NCBI RefSeq assembly: GCF_019649055.1
Contig: NW_026570490.1
Location: forward strand, 1 to 64,000
Length of the DNA stretch: 64,000 bases
Reading direction: 5' to 3'
From: Paramacrobiotus metropolitanus
Taxonomy: Eukaryota > Tardigrada > Eutardigrada > Parachela > Macrobiotidae
This document shows, piece after piece, positions 31,001 through 43,901 of the stretch. A program made the translations under genes and the position numbers. The stretch's first letter is position 1, and each line of letters starts with the position of its first letter. The notes below the pieces were generated by a model, which searched no databases, was not told where the DNA came from, and saw only the letters and a list, made by a program, of their open reading frames with translations.

Positions 31001-34000
31001 ACCTTGTATGCAATTACTGTACAAACGACGTTTTAAAATCAAACTTAATAAAAGTGTTAACTAAAAAGTCTTACATCAGAGGCAGCAGAATATACTGCGC
31101 GCAGATCGACATTTCTGAGTACTTAACTCAAAGCTTAATTTGTCCAAGCGATATGAAACTCACTTTCGAGTTTCGACCAGTCCTACCGTTTTTGGCTATA
31201 TACTCGCAAGTTTATTTTAGAATTTTTTTTTATACGAAGTACTGTACTTAGTAAGCGCCTGAGCGGCGCTCTTTGTTATGGGTATTGATTGCATCAGATC
31301 TTGATACCGCATTATTCTTTAATGGTTTACTGCTATTTTTAATGCTAAAAGTAAACCGGTAGAGCCAATTCTTAGCGGGCTATAATGATTGTTATAAAAC
31401 GCTCATATATCAATAATTTGGATTATCTGATTAAAACAATATGGTATTATATGAGGAAAATTCAGTGAATGGCAATCAGCATTGTGTCAGTTTTCTCAAA
31501 AGATTTTTAGCAGGCTGAAGTCTCAGAACAGGGAATTGAGCAAAATCAAAGCTATTCAATACTATTGTCTTCAGAAAAAAAGTTTGACATTTAGATAACA
31601 ATTTTTCTTATACAAATGGAGAGTTTTCTAACGCATTATGGGAGCGAATTATTCAGATGTTGTACAATTACGAGAAATATGATTTGACCTTTCAAATGTT
31701 TTTACTATTGTTCTCACGTTCAGATGTGTAGATTAAATTACGAACTTCATAAATTTAAAAAATGTCGTGACAGGATAATTTAAACTCGAAACATCACCGA
31801 GCTAGTTGTATATAGACTTCCCAATAGCTTCTGATGATTCAAAGAGTCATGCCACAAGACTTCCTTGGTTCAACTTTTTTAATTGTTGAAGAAAACGGGC
31901 AACTCTTTCATTCACTTTACATTAAAATACTGGCAGCGTATAAGTATACGCGAAAGAGAACATGTTGGTCATGAAATTTTTACTGCTTTATTTCTGGATG
32001 GACGCATGGTTGGCCTGCAGAGCTTTATCGTTCCTCCAGTACGAACCGCACACGGACCGCTAATCTAAAGGTTGTGTAGTATTACAGTAGTACCGCTCTA
32101 TAATAATATTATTGTACAATGCATTTCGGAAGACTTGAGTTATGTAATACATTCCCGCTTGGTTGGGAATGTTTACGAGGCCATATGATTGCGCAACAGG
32201 AGCATTAATACTTCCGTAGAGCAGCATCAGTTTGCGTTTATACTGAGAAAACCAGCATTGTTCTGAGCTGCATGTGTTCTTTCAAGCAATCTTCAGGATC
32301 CATAGAAGAGTAATGCAAATTGCCCCACGTTAAAATACCAGCCTGCGGCTACGTACGTTTACAAATAAAATAATTAAGTTCTGTATGTGCGAGTATGAAA
32401 AGTTGCAGCGGCAATATTCCATGCAGCTGCATTTCTCATGTAATTTCGGTAAAGTAAAAATTGTAGGGCATAAAAAAATTAATGTTTACTAAAAATAAAG
32501 CTAGGCATTGAAGATCTACTGGAGGGCTAAAGATCAACCACAACAACGTTTTGGGCATTTTTGTTGGAGAATACAAATCTTTAAAATTTTTGGATGGGTT
32601 GATTCTGTTAAAGAGAATTATAACCTGGTTTCTTCACTTTTAGACCTGTTCTCTAAAACTTCTATTTGAATCAGCAAACGGAAGTGCAGGCGCTTTTTAC
32701 AAGTTTTAGGTTACAACAATATCCGGAATATGCCTAACCATAAGAGTAGTGTACCGAAATAGTGTTTGGTATATGGATTTGCTTCTCATAACATGCAAAA
32801 CGGGAATCTCTCTTTCCCCATTAGCAGTTCCAGCACCGGTTACAGAATGTAGTTTAAAGTTCGAACACGAAGTACTTCGCTAGCTATTCACTATAATTCT
32901 CTATAATCGCTACAATGAGTGAGATTTTTCGCTATAATTTTGTATACATCCTGCATCAACTGATACAGAAAACAAAAACATCAAAAACTTTTGCAGTGTA
33001 TCCGCACTGAATGTGTGCTACCTGGTGCTCTCACCGTGCGGTAATCATTTTTACATTACATTACATTTTGCTCAATTTCCTGACCCCCGTGACGATTTAA
33101 CAGCAGTCTCATATAATTAACGGGACCACAGTTTGTACATATACAAGTGTACTAACATTTAATCCATTTAATGGATTAAAGGTGATTTTGACAATGATTA
33201 TGTACGAAGAAGAATTCCTGTATAAATTGTAGCAATTTCAGTAACCGGCATTTACGTGCATGTGTAGGTATGTTACGAGCGTATAACGTACTGGAATACT
33301 TAGCTGCTTTGTACAGAAACTGGAAGTCCCGGAGGCTCTGTATCGTTAATACCGGAAATAAGACCTGGTTTTCAACTAGTCATATTATTGAAAATATGCA
33401 ATGGCATAAGCGGATACACAATATTTTCTCCTTTTATACAGGAAGCTCGAGTAGCTAGCCTGGAACGGGACATAAAACTGTTGGAAGACGAACTGAATCG
33501 ATTTCGCGAGCAAACGGCTTCGATTGATCGCGACAGGAGGTTGGAGCATTCACGCCAGGGCGATATGCTGAAAAACCAGGAACGACAAATGAAAGAGCGG
33601 GTATATATACTCGTACACCATAATATAGAGCAATACACGTGCTGGATAGTCTATACGTATACGACTATACAGTCGACATTCTATGTAAATTAAATCGTCA
33701 ATAAATTCCTAATGCTTATTTCTGGGGCAATAGATTGATGCATTAAGGGAAGAACTGACACGGAAAGAAACCGAAGTTGCAACATTAAAGACTAAACTCG
33801 ATGCCCAAACGCAGCAGCAGTCGGATTATCAGAAGCACATTTCCGTCCTCAAAGAATCGATCACCGCCAAAGACGAACAAATTAGTGTGCTGCAATCTGA
33901 CGTGAGTTATCAAAACAAAGAATCAGAGAATAACAAAAAATGTGAGCCATAAAATTTATTTTATCTTTGGCAGCTGGATGAAATACGCCGGCGATTAGAA

Positions 34001-37000
34001 GAAAAAAATGCCACAATTGAGAGAAAGACTCGATCGGAATCGCAGGCCATCGCTGACAAAAATCGCATTGCGGCGGAACTAACAGAAATTAAAGATCATA
34101 TGGACATAAAAGAGAGAAAACTCAGCGTATTACAGCGAAAAGTAAGTTCTGTGCTTAAAATAAAATTGTAATGACTCTACTTTGTATTTTATAAATTTAG
34201 TGCAAAAAACTACTGACTACTCGTACTACGCTTTTGTATTACCTATAATATAAAACATTGTTAAACCCTTGGTTTAGTAAACGTTTTGCGCTTCCATGAT
34301 CGCAACATTCAAAACAAGAACAGAGACGTTTCATAACATGTAAAGGATTATTATCATCGCGGGTAACTGGGGTGAGCATGCATGGCGATTTTCCAGTACA
34401 ATTATTCCGTTATAGTAATCTAATCTTAAAATCTGCTACGAAGGTAAAATAGTTATTATTTTTGGACACTTAATACTTATTACACGATCAAGGTGTTGAA
34501 TTAATTCAGGCCTGTGAATTGCCGTTTTACAACGTTATGTCCGACGTTACATAATATAAAAGTACGAGTAAATATATAAAAGCCTCTATATATTGCTAAT
34601 ACATTTGTAACTTAGCTAATTCTCCTTGTTAAATATGATAAATACTGTAAGTAGTGCACAAGCTGCACACTTTCCTTCGTTTTTACTGCATCCTCTGCAG
34701 TTTAAAAGATTAAAAGCTAAGGATGAAATCTTTCGGATTTAGCCACTCAATTTTTGAGAGACAAAAAATTTTGCTGATATACTACAAAAACAGAAGGCAT
34801 TTATGCAACTTTTTCGAAGATTTCCTAATTATTTTAGCTCGAAAATACTGCCTGATATCGTTTCGTAATTGCACATTGTCAGTGCGCGAAGTTGTGTAGC
34901 AAATCGCCGCCTATTAGAATCTCGATCAACACGTTGCGCATTCGATTGTGCGCATATGCCATGTGTCCATTAAACGTTTTATGTTGTTCTTCTTAATAGC
35001 AAATCAATATTTCTTCCCAACGTTGGCATTTTTTTGTCAATAAGTGTTGTATATTCTGTGCAGCGTCACAGCGCGCGGTCGGTTTTTGAACGAACATATA
35101 ACGATGCATGCTGCGGAGTTATGAAGCGATCTGGAACTTACACACTCTATTTACTTTTCGATTTCTTAATTCGATATCCTGCGGAAAGCTCAAAACTGAC
35201 TTGTAAATTGCGCAGCTAGTCGAAAAGGGTTATCCGAACACAAGATATACGAGTTTGCCTTTTTCATTCTTTACCAGGCACTTTTAAAATTTGCGAAATT
35301 AAACTCCTTGAAAATAAATAAATTTACGTTGCACACGTTTACAACTTTACGGTAATCTGAAAAGAAGAAGCGGTGCCAAAAAAAATTCGGAATTCACACA
35401 ATTGTACTATAATTACTAACAAAATGTACATATAAACTGAAGAGTAAAAATGCCGATTCGATTCCTTTAGTCAACTCTTTTAACTTAGTTATCCGTTTAT
35501 TTTATTATTAGAGTTTTTCTTCACGCCATTATTGACATATAAATGTAGTTCTACGCTGCTTTCTGAAACAGTTTAAACAATGCGTTACTCTTAGACTATG
35601 ATTATGATTATACGGGTGTTGCGAAGAAATCACGTACGAAAGTATACATATATAGACCGTGATCATTTTACTCGTAAGTATTGTATCTCAAAGTTAGCAG
35701 TTAAACCCGTACATTGTATTGGCAATTAGATACGTTTGTATTATTAATCTTAACCACAAATTCCACAACTGCTTACTTTTTACCATCTTTAGCGAATTTA
35801 CCAGTGTCGTAAATATATGGAATTTTGTCGTAAATATATGGATGCATATGATACGCTGATCCGTTGACAATTGCTGCTGTTACCGGCAGCCAGACTTTCA
35901 TTTTTTGGAAATATCACTTCTCCTTTTGGAGAGCAGGAAAGCGAGACAAGAGCGCACAGCCGTGGTATTAGGCGGAAACACGAAACCAGCTGAATCTACA
36001 TGCGTATGCATGTACATACATTTAACAATTCATATTCATGGCGTACTTCCTTTCTATCCGGCATAAAAGACAGTGGAGTTTTGTGGGGATACCACACAAA
36101 GCAGCCAGGACAGGTCTAGCCGGAATAACAGCCCATAGGCATGTTTATCAATCGACCCTGAAGCCAATGGGAACGAATGGGATCAACTGTTCCGGGCGCC
36201 GGCCCCGCCCACCTCCTGGATGCTACCACACAATTACGAATCTGCCCTTCCGACTAACATATAAATAACAGTGCTTACAAAGTAGAGTGACATTCATTTT
36301 TCAGTTTAGATGCCGCAGTACAAAAGCATGTTAGCGCGGCGACAGTTATCAATGGCCGGGGACGAATTTAGTCCATCGTTTAGACGCGATTGACTCCTCT
36401 CGCGCGCTGTCACATAACATTGTACCGGCAATGTTATCCTGAACAATGGAGCACAATCGCGACTGGCGGTCGTTGAAGCGCTCCTGCTGGCAGCTGCAGT
36501 CGTTTGTGAGCAATTGGATTAGGATATTTAGATACACGGCTTTTTGTGTGAAATTAAATTGTGGAAAGCGCTTACGCGTTAACGCTGCTCCGTGGGATAA
36601 GCGGGCGTTGTCCCTATTGTACGGCATTTATGTTATATGTCTGTAACATTGTTTACATTTCAGATTGAGAATCTGGAGGATCTTGTTAAGGAAAAAGAGA
36701 ATCAGTTGGAGTTGGCCAAGGGGCGCTTAGCCTCCGTGCAAGTCGATCAGTCCAGCCATGATCAGTCGCTAACCACCCTGGAAGCCGCACTGGCGGAGAA
36801 AGAGAAGCAAATCCAACGGCTGAAAGATCAACGGGATCGCTTAGAGAAAGACAAGCAAGAGGAATCGGAATTGCATCAACACGAAATTAGGGAATACAAA
36901 ATTAAGATTGACAGCTTGGAGAAAGAAATCGAGTTGAAGCAGGTAATAGAAAAACTCAGCTGTCGCAGCTGCCGACAGGGAAAATCGCTTTTAGCGAATA

Positions 37001-40000
37001 TATATTCCCAGCTGCACCGCACTGGTTACGCGCATTGGGCTACAGCCGCGCCGTGCCGGCAGAAATGCATTTGCACAGCGCGGCCGGCACGTTCCCTGTT
37101 CGGCGCATGCTGGGCAGTATGGGCACGTACAGACTATCGACTGAATCAACATAGGTTATATAACACTCTGCACCCGCCAAGTGGCCCGAGTTCGGGTAGC
37201 CAATGATACGAGACACTCCATTTCCGTTATGTAAAGTGTGTGTGTGTGTCGCGCTGGCTACTGCAATGATCGATCAGAAAAAATTAATCGATTTTTTGTC
37301 TCTTTATTTGCCCTGGCTGTGGCGCTACAGAAAACGCTGGATATGCTACAAAAGACCAATACCGATCTCAATGCCAGCCTGACACGGAAAGATGACGATA
37401 TTCGCACTCTGGAGTCCACGGTCTACGACCTGCGCAGTCAAGTCAATAATCTCCGCTCACAACTACATCGCTCCCAGGAGACCGCTTCGTACCCGGATGC
37501 TGCAGCCGGTTATAAAGCGCAGGGTGAGTTGGCGGAACTGCGCCAGAAAGTCTTCACTCTGGAGCAGCAGTGTGAATTCCACAAGAAGGAGCGCAACAAT
37601 ACCCAGAGCGAGAATGACCGGCTGCGGCAGAAGATTCTGTCGTTGGAGCAGTCCCTGCAGCAGACCGAGGGCGAATCGGACCGGCTGCGCTCGCGCATCA
37701 CCAGCGTGGAGCAGATGTTCGAGCGCACTCAGGCGCAGGATCAACAGTCCCAGGCGCAGATGCAGCTGTTTAAGGAGCAGAGTGCCGTCGCGGCGGCGTC
37801 CCCGGCAAGTAAGGCGGAGGAGAACCGCCTACGGGCGCAGGTCGAGGAACTGCAGTCGCGTCTCAAGAACCAGATGGATGAGGACCAGAACCGGATATTC
37901 GAGTTACAGGTATGATAACTATGAAGTATTGATCAGCTGGGTTGTCGTGACCCAACAAGTTAGCCACGTCATATGTGGATTTTGTCATGCTTGCCAAAAA
38001 CTCAATGCCTCATTACTTACTACGTCGTACGATTGAATACATCATTAGAATTTTCTCGATTCACTTGCCAATCGGGATCGTTTAAAATTACTTATTCAAC
38101 ATTACTAATGACACTGGATACGCAAATGCAAAATAAATTTTATGTTTAAGTGCGAAACCAGTGGTGCAACGGTTGTGCATGACCTTTAGAATGACCACTG
38201 TCCAGCAAATGGTTAATGGGTAACCTTTGAAGTATCTACTAACTTTGTACAAGCAGAATTATATTTTTACAGTTTATGAACGCGATAAAAGACGCAGACT
38301 GCTTAAAATTAAAAACAAAACGGTTGTGACAGCTGGTGTTAATTGTAGGAAGAGGTAGGCAAAGTGAGGATGGAGAACGAGCGCCTACAACAAAAACTGC
38401 GTAATCTTCAACAGCAACTCGATGCGCTGAAAGAGGAGAAAGCCATCATCGAGCGCAACACCGAGCGCACAGCGCAAGACCACAGTCAAGTCCGTATCGA
38501 ATCGGAACGCCTGCGACAAAAGGTCGTGGTCTTCGAACAGCAGATTGAAACCCTCCGCAAAGAGAGCGAAAAGTACCATGAGCGCTGCCGCCTCGTGGAG
38601 CAGCAGCTGGAGACAGCCAAACGCGAGCAAGTCCAAGCGGTAACCGAAACCGAACGCTGCAAGCAGCGGATGACGCAGCTAGAACAGCAACTGGCGGAAG
38701 CCCGTTCCCAAGCTAACCAGATAACGCGGGAATACGAGGCCGCCAAGCAGCGCTACGCGTCGCTGGAGCAGCAGATCGCCAATCTAAAGATTCAGATCTC
38801 CGACACCCAGAAGGAGACGGAATACTGGCGAAAGCAGAGCGAAGAGCTGGAGAATCAGTTGCGCAATACCAAGCAGCAGACGACCGCCAGTTCGCAGGAG
38901 ACGGAAAATTACCGCAGTCGGGTCACCGCTCTCGAACAACAACTGCAACAAGCCCGCGAGCGCACGATTGGATTGGAGACCGAGATGGAATCCTATCGAG
39001 AATACTGCACCAAACTGGAAGAACAGATGCAACAAGTGCAGGACGAGGCCGAACAGCTGGCGCGGGATGGGGATATTCTCAGGCAGAAGTGTGCCAGTCT
39101 GGAGAAACAAGCCCAACAGAACCATAATGACCGCGGCTCCGCCCAGGCGGAAACCGAACGGGTGAGTGGAATTCCCAGAATAGTACACAGGTTTTCAGAA
39201 TATTATACCGTAATAATTACCACGTTCCACTGGACCGTAAAAGCGTGAAATTTCGGTACGAGAAGTGTAAGTGCGGCAAATAACACTACTCAGTATGCAC
39301 TATGCAGTCAGTAACTAACTTTATATGTGATCAGTATCGGTAACGGTTCACAATCAATCCCAGAAAATCTTTTTTAATCAAAACTTTACAAAACTAGGAA
39401 TTTACGTATTTCTTGTGGGTATAAAAGCTTAGAAAAATTTGGATAGCAGTTCATAGTAGCGGACAACAAACTTATGACTCTATTTTTTGGTGGTCTTATT
39501 ACAGCTTGTGTAGTTTGTGCAAAAGGTCACTGACCAATCACTATTTCAGTTAAATAAGCGAATGCTGCAGCTGGAACAGCAGTTAGCCTCCACCACCAAA
39601 GAACGCGATCAAGCGGCCCGTGAAGCCGAATCCCTACGGAAGATCTGCTCGCAGCAGGATGAGCAGCTCAACCGTACCCGCCAAGAGCAGGACCAGTCCG
39701 GATCGGAGGCCAACCGATTGTTTACATTGCTCAAAGAGGCCGAGGAGGAGAAGATGGCCAAAGACCAACAGATCAGCGCACTGCGCCAGGAACTGCAGCA
39801 GCTGCAGAGTCAAGCCGAGCAACTGCGGCGTGAACACGATGCCGATAAACGCCGCAGCCAAGAGCTGACGGAGCAACTGAAACGGCAGGCACAACAGCAG
39901 TCCGCCGCGCAGATGCAAGGCACGGAGGAAATTGCCACCCGGATGCGCGAGAAGGATGCACAGGTTGCTCAACTGGAAAGGGCGCTCGAGCAGAGTAGCT

Positions 40001-40816
40001 CCCTTACCATGGAACGCGAGATGATTGTAGCTCAACAACTGGAAAGGCTCCAAGTTGCTGAGGAAAAGGTGCGAGATTGTAATTATTAATCAGCTTTAAC
40101 TTTTATAAAAAATTTAATATGGTTAATTATATATAAAAATATTGAATACAAACGCTATTGGCATCTAATCTGTTATCTGTACAGCAATGCCTTATTTGAC
40201 GTCGGGCACCGGCTTCGTTAGTTATATTAAGATTAATTCTTGTTCACTGAGATGGCTGTCAATCTTCGGCCAGTAAAAATTTTTTATCAATGATTTAGGT
40301 CCAACAATATGAGCAACAGTTTAAGGAGATTGAGAAAGCGTACAACGAGATTGCTGCGGAGCTGACTCGTCTTCAAACGCAATCAGCCGGCAAGGAAGAC
40401 CAGATTGCTCGTCTTATGGAAGATAGAATAGAAATGGAAAATGAACTGCAAAGACTCACGTAAATAATTAGACGGGCGCCATATATGCAGCTGTATAAGA
40501 TCGGTGTTTCTTTGTAGGCAAGACTGTCTTTTGGCGGCTATAAGTGAAAAAATGGCGCATATTGAACTGAAAGAAACTGGACCGAAAAATGTGCGAACTG
40601 CCGACGAACTGCGCCAACTGCGCACCGAAAAGGAAAACCTGGAAAGGAGACTATCACAAATGGTATGACCTTTCTATTTGGCTGTCATATATGGAAGTTT
40701 ATATGAACGATAAGAATTGTGTGCCGTAATAATTGTTAATACTGTTTTGTAATCCGTAGCCTCCTCCTCCTCCCAAAGCAAAGCCTTCCCAATCCCAACC
40801 ACCCCAAAGAAAGTGA
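25077..40816 (+). CDS. ELKS/ERC/CAST (Bruchpilot-family) active-zone scaffold, 13 exons, 1,666 aa
   Basis: Exons: 25,077-26,513; 29,229-29,627; 29,758-29,874; 33,442-33,600; 33,734-33,901; 33,974-34,141; 36,664-36,942; 37,331-37,909; 38,349-39,161; 39,550-40,068; 40,299-40,459; 40,518-40,662; 40,760-40,816. All junctions are phase 0 except 11/12, and 5,001 nt is in frame. Residues 1-435 are low complexity (Gly, Ser, Arg) with R-S-L-x-R-D/E repeats. The family hallmark S-I-K-T-F-W-S-P-E-L-K-K-E-R lies at about 440. A second hallmark, R-D-E-S-I-K-K-L-L-E-M-L-Q-S-K, is in exon 2, and T-L-E-A-A-L-A-E-K-E is in exon 7. Almost everything after exon 1 is coiled coil. Exons 8-9 look like a lineage-specific expansion. 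The C-terminus is a short P-P-P-P-P-K basic tail. These proteins organise presynaptic active zones and Rab6/cortical exocytosis. Donor 2 (GTCCTC) is poor. Introns 1, 3 and 6 are 2.5-3.6 kb. Confidence 0.93.
26514..29228 (+). other. ELKS intron 1
   Basis: A 2.7-kb intron from GTAAGTG to TTTTTTTGACAG. AT-rich. No nested gene or repeat is supported. The frames inside (27,393-27,840) show no family resemblance. Confidence 0.7.
29875..33441 (+). other. ELKS intron 3
   Basis: A 3.6-kb intron with no supported gene. It contains a 10-bp-arm palindrome around 33,158-33,180 (TTTAATCCAT / ATGGATTAAA) and a short ACATT repeat near 33,050. Confidence 0.7.
34142..36663 (+). other. ELKS intron 6
   Basis: A 2.5-kb AT-rich intron. 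No nested coding sequence is supported, and the frames at 35,034-35,219 and 36,038-36,646 look random. A GC-rich patch lies at about 36,150-36,220. Confidence 0.65.
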
Positions 40817-43800
40817 AATTAGTCCTCGCGCTGTTTCTGCGTTTTCCCAAAGCGTTACAGACCTCTCTATGGAAACCAAAGCAATATTTCCGGATCTTTT
40901 TTGTGACCATTCCTGATGCTCCGCAGTGTGGCGGACATCTGTGCGGCCTACGGGAAATACCCCACCGGTTGACCGGTGTTCTTGCTTCCATTTTAGGAAC
41001 GCTAAATTATGAAGAATATTTCTCAACTGTGCTTTTATGATGACCCGGTTTTAGTTTGAAAAAGGAAAATCTAGCTTGGCTTGTTTAAAAAAACTTATTT
41101 AACAAATGCGAATGCTCTTTATACACTTCGTTTCCCTTGGTATGCTAAGCTGTTTATACATTCCAGTGAACTTGTACCAAAGATTTTGTCGAAGACTGTA
41201 TTGAACCGGTGCCTGTTTGTCCTTGCAAGTGGCCGTTGTTGTCATGATTATGCATTTCTGGCGAGTTAAACTTATTGGCCTGGACAGCTATGGTCATTCA
41301 GTTACGAGATTTTAGTACAGTACTTACCAAAGTATAAGTACATTAATTATCCAACAACTATTTTCAAGGTCAAATTAAATAATAACAGCGCTTACGAGAA
41401 ACTTAATAGCGTAAATGAACTGCTTTGATACTTGATAGTATTCCAGGAATACTAAGATAATGAAAGAATTGTCAGACAACAAACTTTTGTTATCCGATAA
41501 CAAATAAATTAGCATGTAGGTAACCTCCGCGTTTATACACGTGTACGTTTAACATACTGTACTGTAATACTTACTAATGTAATTATTTTTCTGAATTTTT
41601 AATTTTAATTTAACGTATCGAATTTTCAACTTTCAATGCTAAATGCAAATCCTTCTACTCAGAAACCATCAAATTCATCAACTTAAAAAATGAAAAATCT
41701 TTAAACGAGTACAAAACGTGGAAAAAGTTCACTATTGTTACGAAAAAAGAAGTCCATAAACACTAACAAGTTACCCGGTGCTATAAAATTAAATGTTTGC
41801 TGTGGAGTACAGTTGGGGATTCCACACTGAAATATGCAATTTGAACGCTAAAACAGTTGGCGATACTGCTGGTCACAGCCTTCCGGTCAGCGGCACGTTT
41901 CAGCGACGCGATAGCCCATCTTCCTATGGAAGTAACCCAGACAGACCTCTACAGTGACCAGTGATGCGGTGGTGAGTTGGGTTTCCATGCAAAATTAATC
42001 CGGTTCTCATGCCATACAGTTTGGTCATCTCCGCAATCTATTAGTTCCGTAATCTGTCCTTTTGACGAAATAATTATTATTTTTCGTCGCAAGTTTCTAT
42101 TTCGCAGTGATCGCAAGCAAAGGCAAGACGCCTTTTTTGTCGGCTTGCTGAAGTTATGTACAGTGCTTATATGCGTAACTTTACCTATACGCGTCACTTT
42201 TGTGTGGGTTGCACTAAAAGGACCCTTCCGTTTACTAGAGACATCCCTTTTTACAGTAATTACAAATGAATCAGAGCATGCCGCCGGATCGTGTGACCAT
42301 TGCGCCACACTGCATCTGAGACAAGGAGGAGCGTATTACGAGGGAGGCGATTATGTTGTCACCCCATAGAGTGCGTGTTAGTGAGACACCTTGCTTCCTT
42401 TAAAGCTTCGACAATCAAAGCATGATGTTTTTTGCTCTGACTAACTATAATATTAACATTATTTATTATGATAAGAAGGCCGAAGGTAATCAATTTAGCA
42501 AAAAATTGGACTGCCTAGTTAGCTAAAGCAGAGATATTGTATATATGCTATTTACCGGTCATTTATGAAACTGGCTGGAGAATATTTCATGCATCTACAC
42601 TCTACAGCAACCAAAAATGGGAAAATTTGCATTTGTGGAATCTTATCTTTGCAGCAAGCACATGGCCAAACGTTCGTTTTACAGCTGGTTAAATGTGAAG
42701 CGTGACCGGTAGGGAGCCTTTGTAAGGTCTCCTCTGGTGTGGCAGCTGTCAGGCATTGTAATTGTGATATGACCGACAATATTGCTCACAGTAAAAAATC
42801 AGAATACTAATGTGTCGCCACTTTCGACCGCAATATTTTATGCGCCCATTCCACTAATATACAGCGTCAGATATTTCCCGCTTTATTGTTTGAAAACTGT
42901 AACCGTATTGCAAACAAATTTCACCTGTGGAACTGCCCGCACTAAGCGAAACGTCCATACAGTATACATGTAAAAAGCTTCCTACAGCAACGTTGAACAT
43001 GAGGTCGTTCCGGTAGAACCCGGCCATCGTGTGGGTTCTACCGGAACGCATATAGCTAATATTCTGTTTCTCAAATTCAACATTCCTAATATATACTTGA
43101 CTAGTGACTACCCTGTTGATAACGAAAGAGCAAGTCTATTTCTTTTTAAACTAGTCAATTGCGGCTGCTAGCGATGCCGATATTGTTGTTGGACTTAATT
43201 AACTTTGGTTTGCTGTACCAGCAAAGTACCAGACACCCTTTTCTGCCGGCTAGAGATAACCTTTAAATTTGCAATGGACTACAGTAACTGAAAGACATTT
43301 TTGCTATTATTCACCGAGTGTACATGGCACGGCATTGCACCTAATCAGTTACAGATTCGCACCAAGGAGGAAGAAATCGTTGTGATGCTTGTCTTGGCCA
43401 ACGACGTTGTGCATCTGAGAGAAGACTACATGCTGGATCGAGAAAAACAGTTAAATTATATGTATCAAGAAATTACGTATGGGAAGTGTTCTTGGCCGCC
43501 TTGATTTACTGAAGTAAAAGTGTAAAACCACAGGAATAGCGAAATACCAAAGCTGCATGCAGTAGTATGCGAAGTGTCAAACATTCTTATAATAAAGCAG
43601 CACACTTTAGTACTGTAACTGCAATTTATATCCAGTTTTTACTTTTATTTGTGCGCAAGGTCAACCTACAGTATACAGGTAATTAAATGTCGTAAAAACG
43701 AAATAAACACCGAAAGGTCACATTTAGGATGCGAACAATGAATTAATTGTGCTGATATCATCATCAGACAATAAGTTTACGAGTACAGTATATCTACTTT

Positions 43801-43901
43801 CAGAGAATTATCGTTTACTTGGTTTAATAAAAATAACTCCAATATATGTCATGTATGTTCACATAAAATTCTGGCAAATACTTTATGCTAAAGATCAAAA
43901 T
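40817..43901. other. Intergenic region between ELKS and the GPCR
   Basis: The convergent 3' ends of both genes meet here. The longest frames (41,977-42,369 plus and its antisense at 42,308-41,949) resemble nothing known. The only structured item seen is the perfect hairpin at 43,006-43,048. Confidence 0.4.
43006..43048. repeat. Perfect 16-bp inverted repeat with 11-base loop
   Basis: CGTTCCGGTAGAACCC and its exact reverse complement flank an 11-base loop. It is GC-richer than its surroundings and stands alone between convergent genes, without a T-run. Confidence 0.9.

Noticed and set aside
37463-40053. Several minus-strand Leu/Cys-rich ORFs (37,463-37,744, 38,784-39,188, 39,634-40,053)
   Set aside because: Antisense of the Gln/Glu-rich ELKS coiled coil, which reads as Leu/Cys-rich on the opposite strand.
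41949-42369. Paired sense and antisense ORFs of about 120-130 codons
   Set aside because: Neither resembles a protein family and both lack splice or promoter context; length is compatible with chance.
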